This document shows, piece by piece, positions 20,183 through 29,749 of a DNA stretch of 64,000 bases (its first letter is position 1; each line of letters opens with the position of its first letter). Location: NCBI GenBank assembly GCA_947627345.1, contig CANQVS010000009.1, positions 1 through 64,000 on the forward strand, written 5' to 3'. This DNA comes from an uncultured Clostridia bacterium. Its GTDB lineage: Bacteria; Bacillota; Clostridia; Oscillospirales; Acutalibacteraceae. Made by a program: the position numbers and the translations under genes. A model generated the notes under the pieces. The model worked only from the letters and a program-made list of their open reading frames with translations. It made no database searches and had not been told where the DNA came from.

Positions 20183-20961
20183 TTAACCATTTCCCAAATT
20201 ATTATAGCCGCCGCGGCTGAGGCGTTAAGCGATTCTGCCCTGCCGTTCATAGGTATTGTAATTTTCTTATTGCATACCTCTATTGTAGAGCTTTTGAGAC
20301 CATTTCCCTCGTTGCCGACAGCTACTACGCATGGTCTTTCAAATTTAATCCGCGTTATTTTATCGGCATTGCTGTCCACTACCGAAGCATATGAGGTAAT
20401 ATTTTTGTTCTCTGAAATAAATTCAGCTATACTCTCTTTTATAATATACGGAAGTCTGAAAACAGCCCCCATACTTCCTCTTACAACTTTAGGTGAGTAT
20501 ATATCACAACAATCGGAAGAAAGTATAACTCCGTCAATTCCGACCGCTTCAGCCGTTCTTAAAATAGTTCCCAAATTTGACGGGTCCTGAATATTTTCAA
20601 GAGCCAGAAATTTACCGTTACTTTTCATTTTATCAAATAGAGAATGTTTGTCAAGAGTTTTTATAACGCAGATTATTCCCTGCGGATTTTTGGTATCTGA
20701 AATATTGTTAAAAAGAGCCTTTGAAAAAACATAGCTGTTATTAGACGCTTCGCTGATTTTCTTTATTATATCCGAATATTTCTCTAAAATATCCTCACAT
20801 ACAATAAGTGAAGAAATTTCAGCTCCCGAAATTAAAGCGTCACTGCATAAACGTATGCCCTCAGCGACAAATTCTTTACATTCTCTGCGATATTTTACAC
20901 TTTTATTAAGCTTATTTATATGTTTTACCAAGGAATTATCCTTGCTTGCAATTCTAATCAT
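20179..20961 (-). CDS. TrmH/SpoU-family RNA 2'-O-methyltransferase
   Basis: LENIQDPSNLGTILRTAEAVGIDGVIL, RGSMGAVFRLP, VAVGNEGNGL, IPMNGRAESLNASAAAAIIIWEM. Confidence 0.9.
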   Translation of the reverse strand: MIRIASKDNSLVKHINKLNKSVKYRRECKEFVAEGIRLCSDALISGAEISSLIVCEDILEKYSDIIKKISEASNNSYVFSKALFNNISDTKNPQGIICVIKTLDKHSLFDKMKSNGKFLALENIQDPSNLGTILRTAEAVGIDGVILSSDCCDIYSPKVVRGSMGAVFRLPYIIKESIAEFISENKNITSYASVVDSNADKITRIKFERPCVVAVGNEGNGLKSSTIEVCNKKITIPMNGRAESLNASAAAAIIIWEMVK

Positions 20962-21064
20962 AGTAACATCATTTTTTATAAAATATAAAATTAATTTTCA
21001 CTTTATGATAGTATTCTTTTTTATTTATATATAAGAAAAATTTCTGCAAAGTAAAATAGCAAAA

Positions 21065-21086
21065 GCGTTTGGGAAAACCCAAACGC
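21065..21086 (-). terminator. Intrinsic terminator of the infC-rpmI-rplT operon
   Basis: gcgtttggg-aaaa-cccaaacgc perfect 9-bp stem. Confidence 0.8.
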
Positions 21087-21100
21087 AATCACATTTTTAA

Positions 21101-21454
21101 TTATTTTGCTTGCTTTGCCTGCTCAACAAGAGAGGTAAAAGCGGCAGGATCGGAAATTGCAATTTCCGAAAGCATTTTACGGTTAAGAGTAATTCCTGCT
21201 TTTTTTATTCCGTTCATAAATGTAGAATAATTAACTCCGTTAGCCTTGCACGCAGCAGAAATACGCGTAATCCAAAGGCGACGGAAATCTCTCTTCTTCT
21301 GCTTACGGCCGATATACGCATAGTTGCCGGACTTCATAACGGCCTGTTTAGCCATTTTAAAATGTCTTGATTTAGAGCCAAAATAACCCTTAGCGAGTTT
21401 TAATACTTTTTTTCTTCTTTTGCGAGTAGCAATCGCACCTTTTACTCGTGCCAT
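21101..21454 (-). CDS. rplT: 50S ribosomal protein L20
   Basis: [65 protein letters not shown]. Confidence 0.98.
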   Translation of the reverse strand: MARVKGAIATRKRRKKVLKLAKGYFGSKSRHFKMAKQAVMKSGNYAYIGRKQKKRDFRRLWITRISAACKANGVNYSTFMNGIKKAGITLNRKMLSEIAISDPAAFTSLVEQAKQAK

Positions 21455-21491
21455 TTTAAATACCTCCGTTAATTAGAAATTCGTAAAAAGA

Positions 21492-21689
21492 TTATTTATA
21501 AGGGATAAGACGTTTAATCTGAGCCACATTTGTCTTATCAGCACAAGTAGTCTGGCGCAGACCTCTCTTACGTTTTGTTGTCTTCTTGTTTAAGATATGA
21601 GATTTGTTTGCGTGAGCGCGAATAACCTTACCGTTTTTGGAAAGTTTAAAACGTTTTTTTGCTCCGCTGTGTGTTTTAATTTTAGGCAT
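21492..21689 (-). CDS. rpmI: 50S ribosomal protein L35
   Basis: [46 protein letters not shown]. Confidence 0.97.
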   Translation of the reverse strand: MPKIKTHSGAKKRFKLSKNGKVIRAHANKSHILNKKTTKRKRGLRQTTCADKTNVAQIKRLIPYK

Positions 21690-21712
21690 AGTATTGTCCT
21701 CCTTAACTTTAA

Positions 21713-22231
21713 TTACTTATTAGGCTTAGGTGACAGAAACATAAGCATATTACGGCCCTCCAGCTTAGCAGGCTTATTAATAACCGCGTACTCACTGCAG
21801 GCCTCTGAAAATCTGTTCATAAGGTCATAACCAAATTCGGAATGTCCCATTTCACGTCCGCGAAATCTGATAGTAACCTTAACCTTATCGCCGTGCTTAA
21901 TAAACTTAATCGCGTTATTTAGCTTGGTGTTAAAGTCGTGAGTGTCAATATTAAGAGAAAGTCTTACTTCCTTAGTATCGACAATCTTCTGATTTTTGCG
22001 AACTTCCTTTTCCCTTTTAGCCTGTTCAAATTTGTACTTACCGTAATCCATAATTTTGCATACGGGCGGTTTAGCCTGAGGAGCAATCTTTACAAGGTCG
22101 AGATCCTCTTTAGCCGCCAGATCAAGAGCCTTTTCAGCCGACATAATACCGAGCTGTTCTCCGTTAACGCTTATTACACGAAGCTCGCTGTCGCGGATAT
22201 CCTCATTGATCTGAATTTCATGCTTACTGAT
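21713..22231 (-). CDS. infC: Translation initiation factor IF-3, predicted ATC start
   Basis: ORF-track fragment starts at an internal Met (22144); the same frame extends to [35 protein letters not shown]..., with GGAGGT at 22240-22245 and ATC at 22229-22231. Confidence 0.92.
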   Translation of the reverse strand: MSKHEIQINEDIRDSELRVISVNGEQLGIMSAEKALDLAAKEDLDLVKIAPQAKPPVCKIMDYGKYKFEQAKREKEVRKNQKIVDTKEVRLSLNIDTHDFNTKLNNAIKFIKHGDKVKVTIRFRGREMGHSEFGYDLMNRFSEACSEYAVINKPAKLEGRNMLMFLSPKPNK

Positions 22232-22262
22232 AACAAAGCACCTCCAAAATGGTTATAAAAAA

Positions 22263-22395
22263 TAAATGCGGACAGAAAACCGTCCGCATCGAAATACAAA
22301 TAAACACAGCACAAGCTGAAGCTTTAATTAGTATTACCCGTGCAGACGACACCCCACAGGTGAAGACATTACTGTCTTTCTTTATTTTACCAAAT
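22263..22395 (-). ncRNA. Structured leader of infC-rpmI-rplT (putative L20/IF3-type leader) ending in an intrinsic terminator
   Basis: About 150-nt untranslated leader between a consensus promoter and infC. Ends ATGCGGACGGTTTTCTGTCCGCATTTATTTTTT, a terminator before the infC SD; includes GACAGTAATGTC and other small hairpins. Known Firmicutes context of L20 leader RNAs. Confidence 0.7.
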
Positions 22396-22396
22396 G

Positions 22397-22425
22397 ATTA
22401 TATAACATTAAATTTAATTTGTCAA
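22397..22425 (-). promoter_or_regulatory. Consensus sigma-A promoter TTGACA-N17-TATAAT for the infC operon
   Basis: Minus strand ttgaca-aattaaatttaatgtta-tataat, perfect boxes and 17-bp spacer. Confidence 0.9.
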
Positions 22426-22429
22426 GCAT

Positions 22430-24208
22430 TTACTCTAAACATTTATAAATAAGTTTTGCAATTCTTTCTGAGGATTTACCATCGAGGTCATCAAAAAACA
22501 TATTTCTAAAACGTTCAATCTTTTCTGATTCAAAATCCTCCTCCTTAATCGCTTGCAGTAATGTATAAAGAGAAGTACAGATTTTACCGGGTATATAAAG
22601 CTTATAATCAAAATAAAAATCTCTCGACTTAATATACGCTTGTAAATCATACGCATAAAAAAGCATTGGTATGTTAAGAAGCGAAGCCTCAAAAACAAGA
22701 GAAGAATAGTCGCTGATAATAATATCCGAAACAAAAAGAAGGTCATTTATTTCAGTACTTTCGGAAAGGTCGATTACCCTGTCCTTATATTCATCGGGTA
22801 TAGGATGTTTCTCTGTAATAAACGGGTGATGCTTAATAATTACAGCATAATCCTCTCCGAGCGTTTCGCAAACCTCGTTAATATCAAAAAGCTCCATAGG
22901 GTATCTTGCGCTTTGTTTTAAATCGCCTCGGAAAGTAGGAGCGAAAAGAATAATTTTTTTGCCTTTAAGATTGGGATACTCGCTGAAAAACTTTTTTCTA
23001 AAGTTACTTTTATATTCTTCATCAAAAAAGATATCCGTTCTCGCTATACCTGTCGGTATAATATTTTTAGTCGCAATTCCAAACCCTTCGGAGTGGCACT
23101 TACGGCAAAACTCCGAGCTGACAGTTACATAATCGTAGGAGCGATGCATTCTCGTAGCCTGAGGAGAACCCTTAGGCTTACCTATTCTTGTAAATCCAAA
23201 GGTCTTAAACGCTCCGCATGCATGCCATAACTGAATAATTTTAGTTTCGGGTTTTAAGTCAATTAAATGGATTTGAGGAGTGTATTCATCAAGAATAATT
23301 ACTTTACTCGTAGCGCACGCTTCGGTAAAATCATCAATCTCTTTTCTCGTCATATATCTAAACGATTTAGTATTAAACAAAAAGTTTATGTCTAAATTCT
23401 TATCATCCTTGATTTTGTTATATACAAATTCAAAATTACCCGAAATATCCTCTCTTCTCGCAGAAAAGAAAGTAATTTTATTAGGCTTTATTTTTTTATG
23501 TTTTTTATGCTTATATTTACGTCTTATAAGCGACCTCTTATAACCGTCCATTGTCAGGTTTTCTCTTGAAACCCTCGAACAGCGGTAAATAATATAAGAT
23601 ATAAGACGTGCAATTTTATTCTCTGATTCAATCTTACTCGGCATACTTTTAAAGCCAGTAAAGGTTAAAAGGCCCTCAACTATAAATATTGGAATAAGAC
23701 AGATAGATAAAAGAAGTGTAATTAACTTTATAAAACTGTCCAAAGCGCTGACAAACGAACCTTTTCGTTTATAAGCAATTATTTTTTCAGGCTTTGAAGT
23801 GATTGAAAAATGGTCTTTTTTATCTTCAAGTATAAAGAATTTTTTGTCCTGAATAAATTCCGAGGGAGTTACATTTATCGGAACCTTTTCCTCATAAAAA
23901 TCAGCAAAACTTAAATTAAAATAAAGGTCAAAAGGTAACCCTTTTCCCCTTGTTTTCCAGAAAACGTAATCCAATCGGTAAGTATATATTCCAGAAAACA
24001 TACACTTACCATCAATATAAGTAATATCACGGAAACGAATTACAAGCGGTATGCGCCTGTCTTCCTCTCCGTTATCAAAGTACAAAACAACCTTTGGCGT
24101 AGAAAGAAATTTTGAATTTATAGACTCATCAATAAATTCACCAGACAAATCTATAGTCATAGACTGCTTTTCAACTACAAGACTGTTTATTTTAATCTTA
24201 TACCGCAA
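22430..24208 (-). CDS. CDP-glycerol/CDP-polyol glycerophosphotransferase family (TagF/TarL-like)
   Basis: IIQLWHACGAFKTFGFTRIGKPKG, SYDYVTVSSEFCRK, ILFAPTFRGD, VIIKHHPFI, DIIISDYSSLVFEASLLNIPMLFYAYDL. Confidence 0.88.
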   Translation of the reverse strand: MRYKIKINSLVVEKQSMTIDLSGEFIDESINSKFLSTPKVVLYFDNGEEDRRIPLVIRFRDITYIDGKCMFSGIYTYRLDYVFWKTRGKGLPFDLYFNLSFADFYEEKVPINVTPSEFIQDKKFFILEDKKDHFSITSKPEKIIAYKRKGSFVSALDSFIKLITLLLSICLIPIFIVEGLLTFTGFKSMPSKIESENKIARLISYIIYRCSRVSRENLTMDGYKRSLIRRKYKHKKHKKIKPNKITFFSARREDISGNFEFVYNKIKDDKNLDINFLFNTKSFRYMTRKEIDDFTEACATSKVIILDEYTPQIHLIDLKPETKIIQLWHACGAFKTFGFTRIGKPKGSPQATRMHRSYDYVTVSSEFCRKCHSEGFGIATKNIIPTGIARTDIFFDEEYKSNFRKKFFSEYPNLKGKKIILFAPTFRGDLKQSARYPMELFDINEVCETLGEDYAVIIKHHPFITEKHPIPDEYKDRVIDLSESTEINDLLFVSDIIISDYSSLVFEASLLNIPMLFYAYDLQAYIKSRDFYFDYKLYIPGKICTSLYTLLQAIKEEDFESEKIERFRNMFFDDLDGKSSERIAKLIYKCLE

Positions 24209-24228
24209 TTATTTTCTCCCCCGTATAT

Positions 24229-24894
24229 TTATTTAACTAAATTGTAAAATTTCTCAACCGCTACATTCAAAGGATAATCATTGCCGTAAACAGACGACGA
24301 TCCTGCAACGAAAATATCCGCGCCTTTTTCTCTCATTTCAGAACAATGGTCCCAACTGACGTGGCCGTCAACCTCAATTAAAACATTTTTCCCTGAATCT
24401 GTAATAATTTTTTTAAGCTTTTCAAGCCTCTCCATACTTTTTGGGGCCATCGGCTGACCTGCAAATCCCGGATATACAGTCATAAGAAGAACAGCATATA
24501 CCTCGTCAAGATAATCCAAAACTGATTCAACCGGAGTATCGGGACTTATGGCAAGACAAGGTTTAGCGCCCCTTGCCTTAATATCCGCCAAAACTGAGCG
24601 CACATTTTCGCACGCCTCAAAATGAACGGAAACCATATCTCCCTCTCCGATTTCCATTCTGTCAAAATACTGCATAGGTTCAAAAGCCATAAGATGAATA
24701 TCACGCTTGATATTTTTCATCGGTTTTTTAAAGCTTTTTACCATATTGGTGTCAAATGTTATATTTGGAACAAACTTATTGTCCATAAAATCTATGTGCA
24801 AATATTCAACTTTAAGCTCATCAAGTTTTTTTATCTCATCAGCAAGATTGAGCAGGTCGGCGCACATAACCGACGGTGATAACATACCGCGCAT
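24229..24894 (-). CDS. rpe: Ribulose-phosphate 3-epimerase
   Basis: LSPSVMCADLLNL, YLHIDFMDNKFVPNITF, HLMAFEP, LLMTVYPGFAGQ, IEVDGHVS. Confidence 0.9.
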   Translation of the reverse strand: MRGMLSPSVMCADLLNLADEIKKLDELKVEYLHIDFMDNKFVPNITFDTNMVKSFKKPMKNIKRDIHLMAFEPMQYFDRMEIGEGDMVSVHFEACENVRSVLADIKARGAKPCLAISPDTPVESVLDYLDEVYAVLLMTVYPGFAGQPMAPKSMERLEKLKKIITDSGKNVLIEVDGHVSWDHCSEMREKGADIFVAGSSSVYGNDYPLNVAVEKFYNLVK

Positions 24895-24906
24895 ATTTAC
24901 CTCAAA

Positions 24907-25959
24907 TCAGTCGATAACGACCATAACCTTACTGTAAAATTCTTTATTATCCCTCATAATTTCAAGCCCCTTGTCCATATCTTCAAGACTAAATTTATGA
25001 GTAATAAGCGGTTTAACCTTTATCGCTCCCGAGGACATTGCGTCTACAACAATGCTCCAGTCGCTTTGGGGAGTGTTGTTATAAGCGGAATTCCACGTAC
25101 CGTAAATTTTAAGCTGTTTTCTTAAAATCTGCCAATATGTGTTCTGGGGGAAAGTAAAATCTCCGTGCGGATTACCCACAAAAATAACCTTACCGCCTGA
25201 GGCAACGCTGTCAAGACAGTTTCCGGCAGTTGTTGCGATTCCCACAGCCTCAATCGCTACATCGGCGCCGTTTCCGTTTGTTTTTTCCATAACCCATTTT
25301 ATCGGGTCGCCGTGAGAAGCGTTAAAATAATCGTGAAAACCTAAGCTTTCAATAAATTCATAATTATTTAAATCAGTACCTACTAAAAGAACTTTGTTCG
25401 CACCCCAAGCCCTCGCCCATTGCGCAATAAGAATACCGATTGTTCCCGGTCCGTAAATAACTACGGTATCTCCGATTTCTATTCCTGCACGTCTTAAAGC
25501 GTGAAGAGCAACAGCGGTAGGCTCTGCCATAGCTGCCTCCTCGTATGATACATTATCGGCAATGGGGACAAGGTTCCACACAGGAACTCTTACATATTCA
25601 GCGTATGCTCCATCCGAACGCGAACCCAAATAATCATAGCTTTTACAAGTTTCAAAAACGCCCTTATTACAGCTTGTGCATTCTCTGCATGGTATAAGGG
25701 GAAATACAGCGGCACGGGTACCGATAAGATGCTCGTTTTCTTTAGATGCCGCCGCAACTACCTGACCCGCAAACTCGTGTCCCGGAATTGTCGGAAAATG
25801 ATATGTTCCGTTTACAAAAATTCTCGGAATATCCGAACCGCAGATACCGCAAGCCTTAACCTTTAAAAGAACCTCATCGGGTTGCAACTTTGGTATCGGA
25901 TGGTCCTCGTATCTTAAATCGCCTACAGCGTGTAAAACGCGGGCTTTCATTGTATCCAT
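24907..25959 (-). CDS. Zinc-dependent MDR alcohol dehydrogenase; candidate pentitol-5-phosphate dehydrogenase (TarJ-like)
   Basis: KACGICGSDIPRI, GHEFAGQVV, PCRECTSCNKGVFETCKSYDYLG, VIYGPGTIGILIAQWARAWGA; clustered with a TarI-like cytidylyltransferase. Confidence 0.8.
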   Translation of the reverse strand: MDTMKARVLHAVGDLRYEDHPIPKLQPDEVLLKVKACGICGSDIPRIFVNGTYHFPTIPGHEFAGQVVAAASKENEHLIGTRAAVFPLIPCRECTSCNKGVFETCKSYDYLGSRSDGAYAEYVRVPVWNLVPIADNVSYEEAAMAEPTAVALHALRRAGIEIGDTVVIYGPGTIGILIAQWARAWGANKVLLVGTDLNNYEFIESLGFHDYFNASHGDPIKWVMEKTNGNGADVAIEAVGIATTAGNCLDSVASGGKVIFVGNPHGDFTFPQNTYWQILRKQLKIYGTWNSAYNNTPQSDWSIVVDAMSSGAIKVKPLITHKFSLEDMDKGLEIMRDNKEFYSKVMVVID

Positions 25960-25975
25960 ATATTAAACCTCCTAA

Positions 25976-26665
25976 TCAACCGTTAACTATGGTTTCAAAA
26001 GTTTCTAAATCTTCTATTGTTGTAATTTTAAAATTGCGTTCACTGCCTTCAACAAGGCGTATATTCATATTGTGACGGTAAGCAATTTCACTGCTTCCCG
26101 CAGTAGCTGAGATTTCATCATCTGTGACCGAATTATGAATTTCAAGATATTTTTTAAATTTAAAACTCTCGGGAGCCTGCCCTGCAAAAAGCTCCGAACG
26201 CTTTAACAGGTTATCAATCGTCTTTCCGTTTTTGCTCTGATAAATAGTATCTTTAACGGAAATAACGGGCATAGCGCCGTCATCTTCTATTGCGCCGATT
26301 ATACAATCATCTATTATTTTATCGGAAACTAAAGGACGGGCGGCATCGTGAATAATGACAACATTGGTATCAGTCGCATTTTTATCAACACACTTCAGAC
26401 CGTTATATATTGAATGTTGACGTGTTTTTCCCGCGGGAGCGTAACCGCAAACCTTATCAACACCGTATTTTTTAACATTTTCAGTTACATAATCTTTCCA
26501 CTCGTCGCTGACAACTATGCATATTTTATCAATATTCTTATGATTTTGAAATATTTCAAGACAATATACGATAATCGGTTTTTCGTTTACAATAAGGTAC
26601 TGCTTTGGCCGGTCCACGCCCATTCTCGAGCCTACTCCGCCCGCAAGTATAATCGCAGTATTCAT
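25976..26665 (-). CDS. IspD/TarI-family cytidylyltransferase (candidate pentitol-5-phosphate cytidylyltransferase)
   Basis: AIILAGGVGSRMGVDRPKQYLIV, VIIHDAARPLVSDKIIDDCI, VSVKDTIYQ, GQAPESFKF, KITTIEDLETFE. Confidence 0.85.
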   Translation of the reverse strand: MNTAIILAGGVGSRMGVDRPKQYLIVNEKPIIVYCLEIFQNHKNIDKICIVVSDEWKDYVTENVKKYGVDKVCGYAPAGKTRQHSIYNGLKCVDKNATDTNVVIIHDAARPLVSDKIIDDCIIGAIEDDGAMPVISVKDTIYQSKNGKTIDNLLKRSELFAGQAPESFKFKKYLEIHNSVTDDEISATAGSSEIAYRHNMNIRLVEGSERNFKITTIEDLETFETIVNG

Positions 26666-26697
26666 AATATACCTCCAAAGGCATTTTCATTCTGATT

Positions 26698-26726
26698 ATT
26701 TTAACATACATAATATTTTACGTCAA
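26698..26726 (-). promoter_or_regulatory. Putative sigma-A promoter of the CDP-pentitol cassette (TTGACG-N17-TAAAAT)
   Basis: Minus-strand ttgacg-taaaatattatgtatgt-taaaat upstream of the cytidylyltransferase. Confidence 0.6.
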
Positions 26727-26894
26727 TTTAATGTATACAGTCAAAAGTATATTTACCGACTATTACATTTAAATCAAGTATAATATTTATTAATAAAACT
26801 GTCAATTTTTGTAAAAAGAATGTAACCTTTTAAAGAAGATAAAGCCTCTTGATTTAGTATTGCCTTTATGTTAATATCATTGTGGAGTGATATT

Positions 26895-27824
26895 ATGGAA
26901 TTTTATAATAGATTACAGCTTAGAAAAACCGCAAGCGGAATTGGGTTTTATATTTTTACAATTATATTATCAATGTATTTTTTTGCAATCGTAGGAACAA
27001 CTGTTTCTGCCTTTACTACTAATTCATACGACACTACCGTTTCATTTTTACTTGATAATATTGTTTCAATATCAAGTATGTTTATAATCGGTCTTTTTTA
27101 CTGCTCGTTTTCAAAAACCGATTTATCGGAAATTGCGCCCATTAAAAGAGTTTCGGGAAAGCTTTTATATAAATTGGTTTTAATTGCTTTATCAATTGCC
27201 TTTATTGCTGATTATCTAACTGAAATTTTTCTTTCCGGCGTTTCTTTATTTGGAATACAGAATAAAGTATCTATGGATTACACAACAAATAATTCATTTG
27301 AATCAATACTTTATATTATCTCTGTCGCCGTAATTCCTCCGCTTGTCGAAGAATTTGCGTTTAGAGGAATTATTCTTCACAAGCTCAGAAAATACGGAGA
27401 TACGTTTGCAGTATTAATTTCGGCCGTACTTTTCGGTCTTATGCACGGAAATATAGTTCAAATACCGTTTGCGTTTATCGCGGGAATCGCTCTCGGCTTT
27501 GTTACAGTTAAATCAAATTCGCTTATACCTTCAATGACAGCACACTTTATGATAAACTTTACAAGCGTAATTTATTCAATTGCTTATGATAATAAGATCT
27601 TAGAAGAAAACCTAATTGAATTAATATACATTTCATTTATTATAATTGTAATTATCGGAGCTGTATTCTCGGCGATTAAACTCTCTAAAGATAAAAACTT
27701 TTTTAAATTTGAAGCTTACAGCGAAATTGCTTTTAAAGACAGAGTAAAAACAGTATTCTCTTCGACAGGAATAATATTCGCACTTATAGCCTTTTCAATT
27801 GAAACATTTATTTCGGTAATATAA
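26895..27824 (+). CDS. CPBP-family (CAAX) intramembrane metalloprotease
   Basis: Polytopic membrane protein with IPPLVEEFAFRGIILHKLRKYG, LISAVLFGLMHGNIVQIPFAFIAGIALG, HFMINF. Confidence 0.88.
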   Translation: MEFYNRLQLRKTASGIGFYIFTIILSMYFFAIVGTTVSAFTTNSYDTTVSFLLDNIVSISSMFIIGLFYCSFSKTDLSEIAPIKRVSGKLLYKLVLIALSIAFIADYLTEIFLSGVSLFGIQNKVSMDYTTNNSFESILYIISVAVIPPLVEEFAFRGIILHKLRKYGDTFAVLISAVLFGLMHGNIVQIPFAFIAGIALGFVTVKSNSLIPSMTAHFMINFTSVIYSIAYDNKILEENLIELIYISFIIIVIIGAVFSAIKLSKDKNFFKFEAYSEIAFKDRVKTVFSSTGIIFALIAFSIETFISVI

Positions 27825-27825
27825 T

Positions 27826-28272
27826 ATGAACAGTAACGATTATATGAAAGAGGCTTTAAAACAGGCGCGTATCGCGTTTGAGCTTGGAGAAGTCCCCATC
27901 GGAGCTGTGATTACTCACAAAGATGAAATTATTTCTACCGCCTACAACAAACGTGAAACTAAAAAAAACGCGCTCTTTCACGCCGAAACAGAAGCTATCT
28001 ACAAAGCCTGCAATAAGCTTGGCGGTTGGAGACTTTGGGAATGTAATCTATACGTTACCTTAGAGCCGTGTCCGATGTGCGCAGGAGCAATTGTAAACGC
28101 AAGAATCCCGAAAGTTTACTTCGGAGCGTACGATTTGAAGAACGGAGCCTGCGCGTCTAATTTTAATCTCTTTAATATGGAAAATAATTTCCGTCCCGAC
28201 TTTTTCGGCGGAATACTTGAAAAAGAATGCTCAGATTTATTAAAGGACTTTTTCAAAAAATTAAGAAAATAA
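27826..28272 (+). CDS. tadA: tRNA adenosine(34) deaminase TadA
   Basis: MKEALKQARIAFELGEVPIGAVI, LFHAETEAI, LYVTLEPCPMCAGAIVNARIPKVYFGAYD. Confidence 0.95.
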   Translation: MNSNDYMKEALKQARIAFELGEVPIGAVITHKDEIISTAYNKRETKKNALFHAETEAIYKACNKLGGWRLWECNLYVTLEPCPMCAGAIVNARIPKVYFGAYDLKNGACASNFNLFNMENNFRPDFFGGILEKECSDLLKDFFKKLRK

Positions 28273-28304
28273 AATTTTATATTTAATAGAACATTATATT
28301 TTAA

Positions 28305-28337
28305 CCCTCCTGCGGAAATTAAAATATCGCAGGAGGG
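28305..28337. terminator. Strong intrinsic terminator between convergent tadA and cca
   Basis: ccctcctgcg-gaaattaaaatat-cgcaggaggg followed by ttttt. Confidence 0.85.
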
Positions 28338-28345
28338 TTTTTGTC

Positions 28346-29707
28346 TTACATATGGTTATCAAGCTCTTTATAAAGTTCCAACGCTTTCTTTTTCAAGAAA
28401 ACTCTGTCGTTTTCAATTGTTTCATCAATTACGCTGTCAAGAAGAATTTCAAGAATATCTCCAATTGTTTTTCCGTCCGTTATTCCAAGGTGAATTAAAT
28501 CAGAACCATTAATTTTTAGGTCTCGGATTTTATAACATTCATTATTTTCCCTGATTTCATTAAATACTTTTTTTGTAAGCTCTAAATTATTCAGCTTACT
28601 TTCTCTCATATACTTAGATTGTGCAAGAATATCCGCCTTTTGAACCTTTATAAGCCGTTTAAAGTTCTCCTCACCTATTTTATTCACAATGTGTTTAATC
28701 TGTTTTTTATTATCAGAAGTTCTGACATCGTGATACTCAATAAGAGTTACAGCGTCCTCAATAAATTTCGTGGGATATTTAAGACGTTGCAAAGCAGTCT
28801 TAGCCAAAACGGCGCTGAAATGATTATGCCCCTTAAAATGGTCAATTCCCTTTTTGTCAGTTCTCAAAGCAAGAGGCTTTCCTATGTCATGCAACAGCAT
28901 AACCATTCTTAGCAGAGTATCGGGTTCAATATTTGAAACTGAGGCGGTAATATGACGCCATACCGTTTTGTTATGATGCGGAGTATTCTGCGCAAAATCA
29001 AAGGTTGATACAATTTCAGGGAGAAAAACGGCAAAAACATCCTTGTATCTTCTTAGAATAAAGTTAACATTTTTTCCGCATATTATAAGATTTAATTCCG
29101 ATGCTATTCGTTCCTCTGAAATATTTGATAAAAGCTTTTTATTTCTAATAATTGAAACCGCGGTATTGCTTTCTATGCTGAAATTATATACAGAGGCAAA
29201 CCTGATACATCTGAGTATTCTCAATGCGTCCTCAATAAATCTTTTATCCGGGTCTCCTACACACCTTAACGCCATATATTTTAAATCCCTTTCTCCGCCG
29301 AAAGGGTCTATTAAACCTTTTTCCTCATTATACGCCATAGCATTTACAGTAAAGTCTCGTCTTGACAAATCAATCTCTATGTCATCAGTAAAAATTACTT
29401 GTTCAGGATGTCTGCTGTCAGAATAGTTGCCGTCTATGCGGTATGTAGTAACTTCATAAACTTTTTTATTTATAACAACGCCTATAGTTCCGTGCTGTTC
29501 CCCTACGTAAATCAAATGATAAGGTTTAAAACATTCTTTTATTTCTTCGGGCTTTGCGGAAGTAGTTATGTCCCAATCCTTTGGCTCAATTCCCAAAACA
29601 GCGTCACGAACACAACCGCCTACGACAAAAGCGTCGTAACCGTTTTCCTTAAGTGTGTTCAAAATAATTTTAACGTCATCGGGAATTTTTAAAGTCAAAT
29701 ATATCAC
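28346..29707 (-). CDS. cca: CCA tRNA nucleotidyltransferase / poly(A) polymerase family
   Basis: DAFVVGGCVRDAVLGIEPKDWDITTSAKPEE, RRDFTVNAMAYNEEKGLIDPFGG, RFIEDALRILRCIRFAS, MLLHDIGKP. Confidence 0.93.
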   Translation of the reverse strand: MIYLTLKIPDDVKIILNTLKENGYDAFVVGGCVRDAVLGIEPKDWDITTSAKPEEIKECFKPYHLIYVGEQHGTIGVVINKKVYEVTTYRIDGNYSDSRHPEQVIFTDDIEIDLSRRDFTVNAMAYNEEKGLIDPFGGERDLKYMALRCVGDPDKRFIEDALRILRCIRFASVYNFSIESNTAVSIIRNKKLLSNISEERIASELNLIICGKNVNFILRRYKDVFAVFLPEIVSTFDFAQNTPHHNKTVWRHITASVSNIEPDTLLRMVMLLHDIGKPLALRTDKKGIDHFKGHNHFSAVLAKTALQRLKYPTKFIEDAVTLIEYHDVRTSDNKKQIKHIVNKIGEENFKRLIKVQKADILAQSKYMRESKLNNLELTKKVFNEIRENNECYKIRDLKINGSDLIHLGITDGKTIGDILEILLDSVIDETIENDRVFLKKKALELYKELDNHM

Positions 29708-29749
29708 CTGTTGAATTATAGCATAAAAAATAAATGTTTTACAAACAAT

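Noticed and set aside
24622-24937. Overlapping plus-strand ORFs within rpe
   Set aside because: Both are antisense to a confidently identified epimerase.
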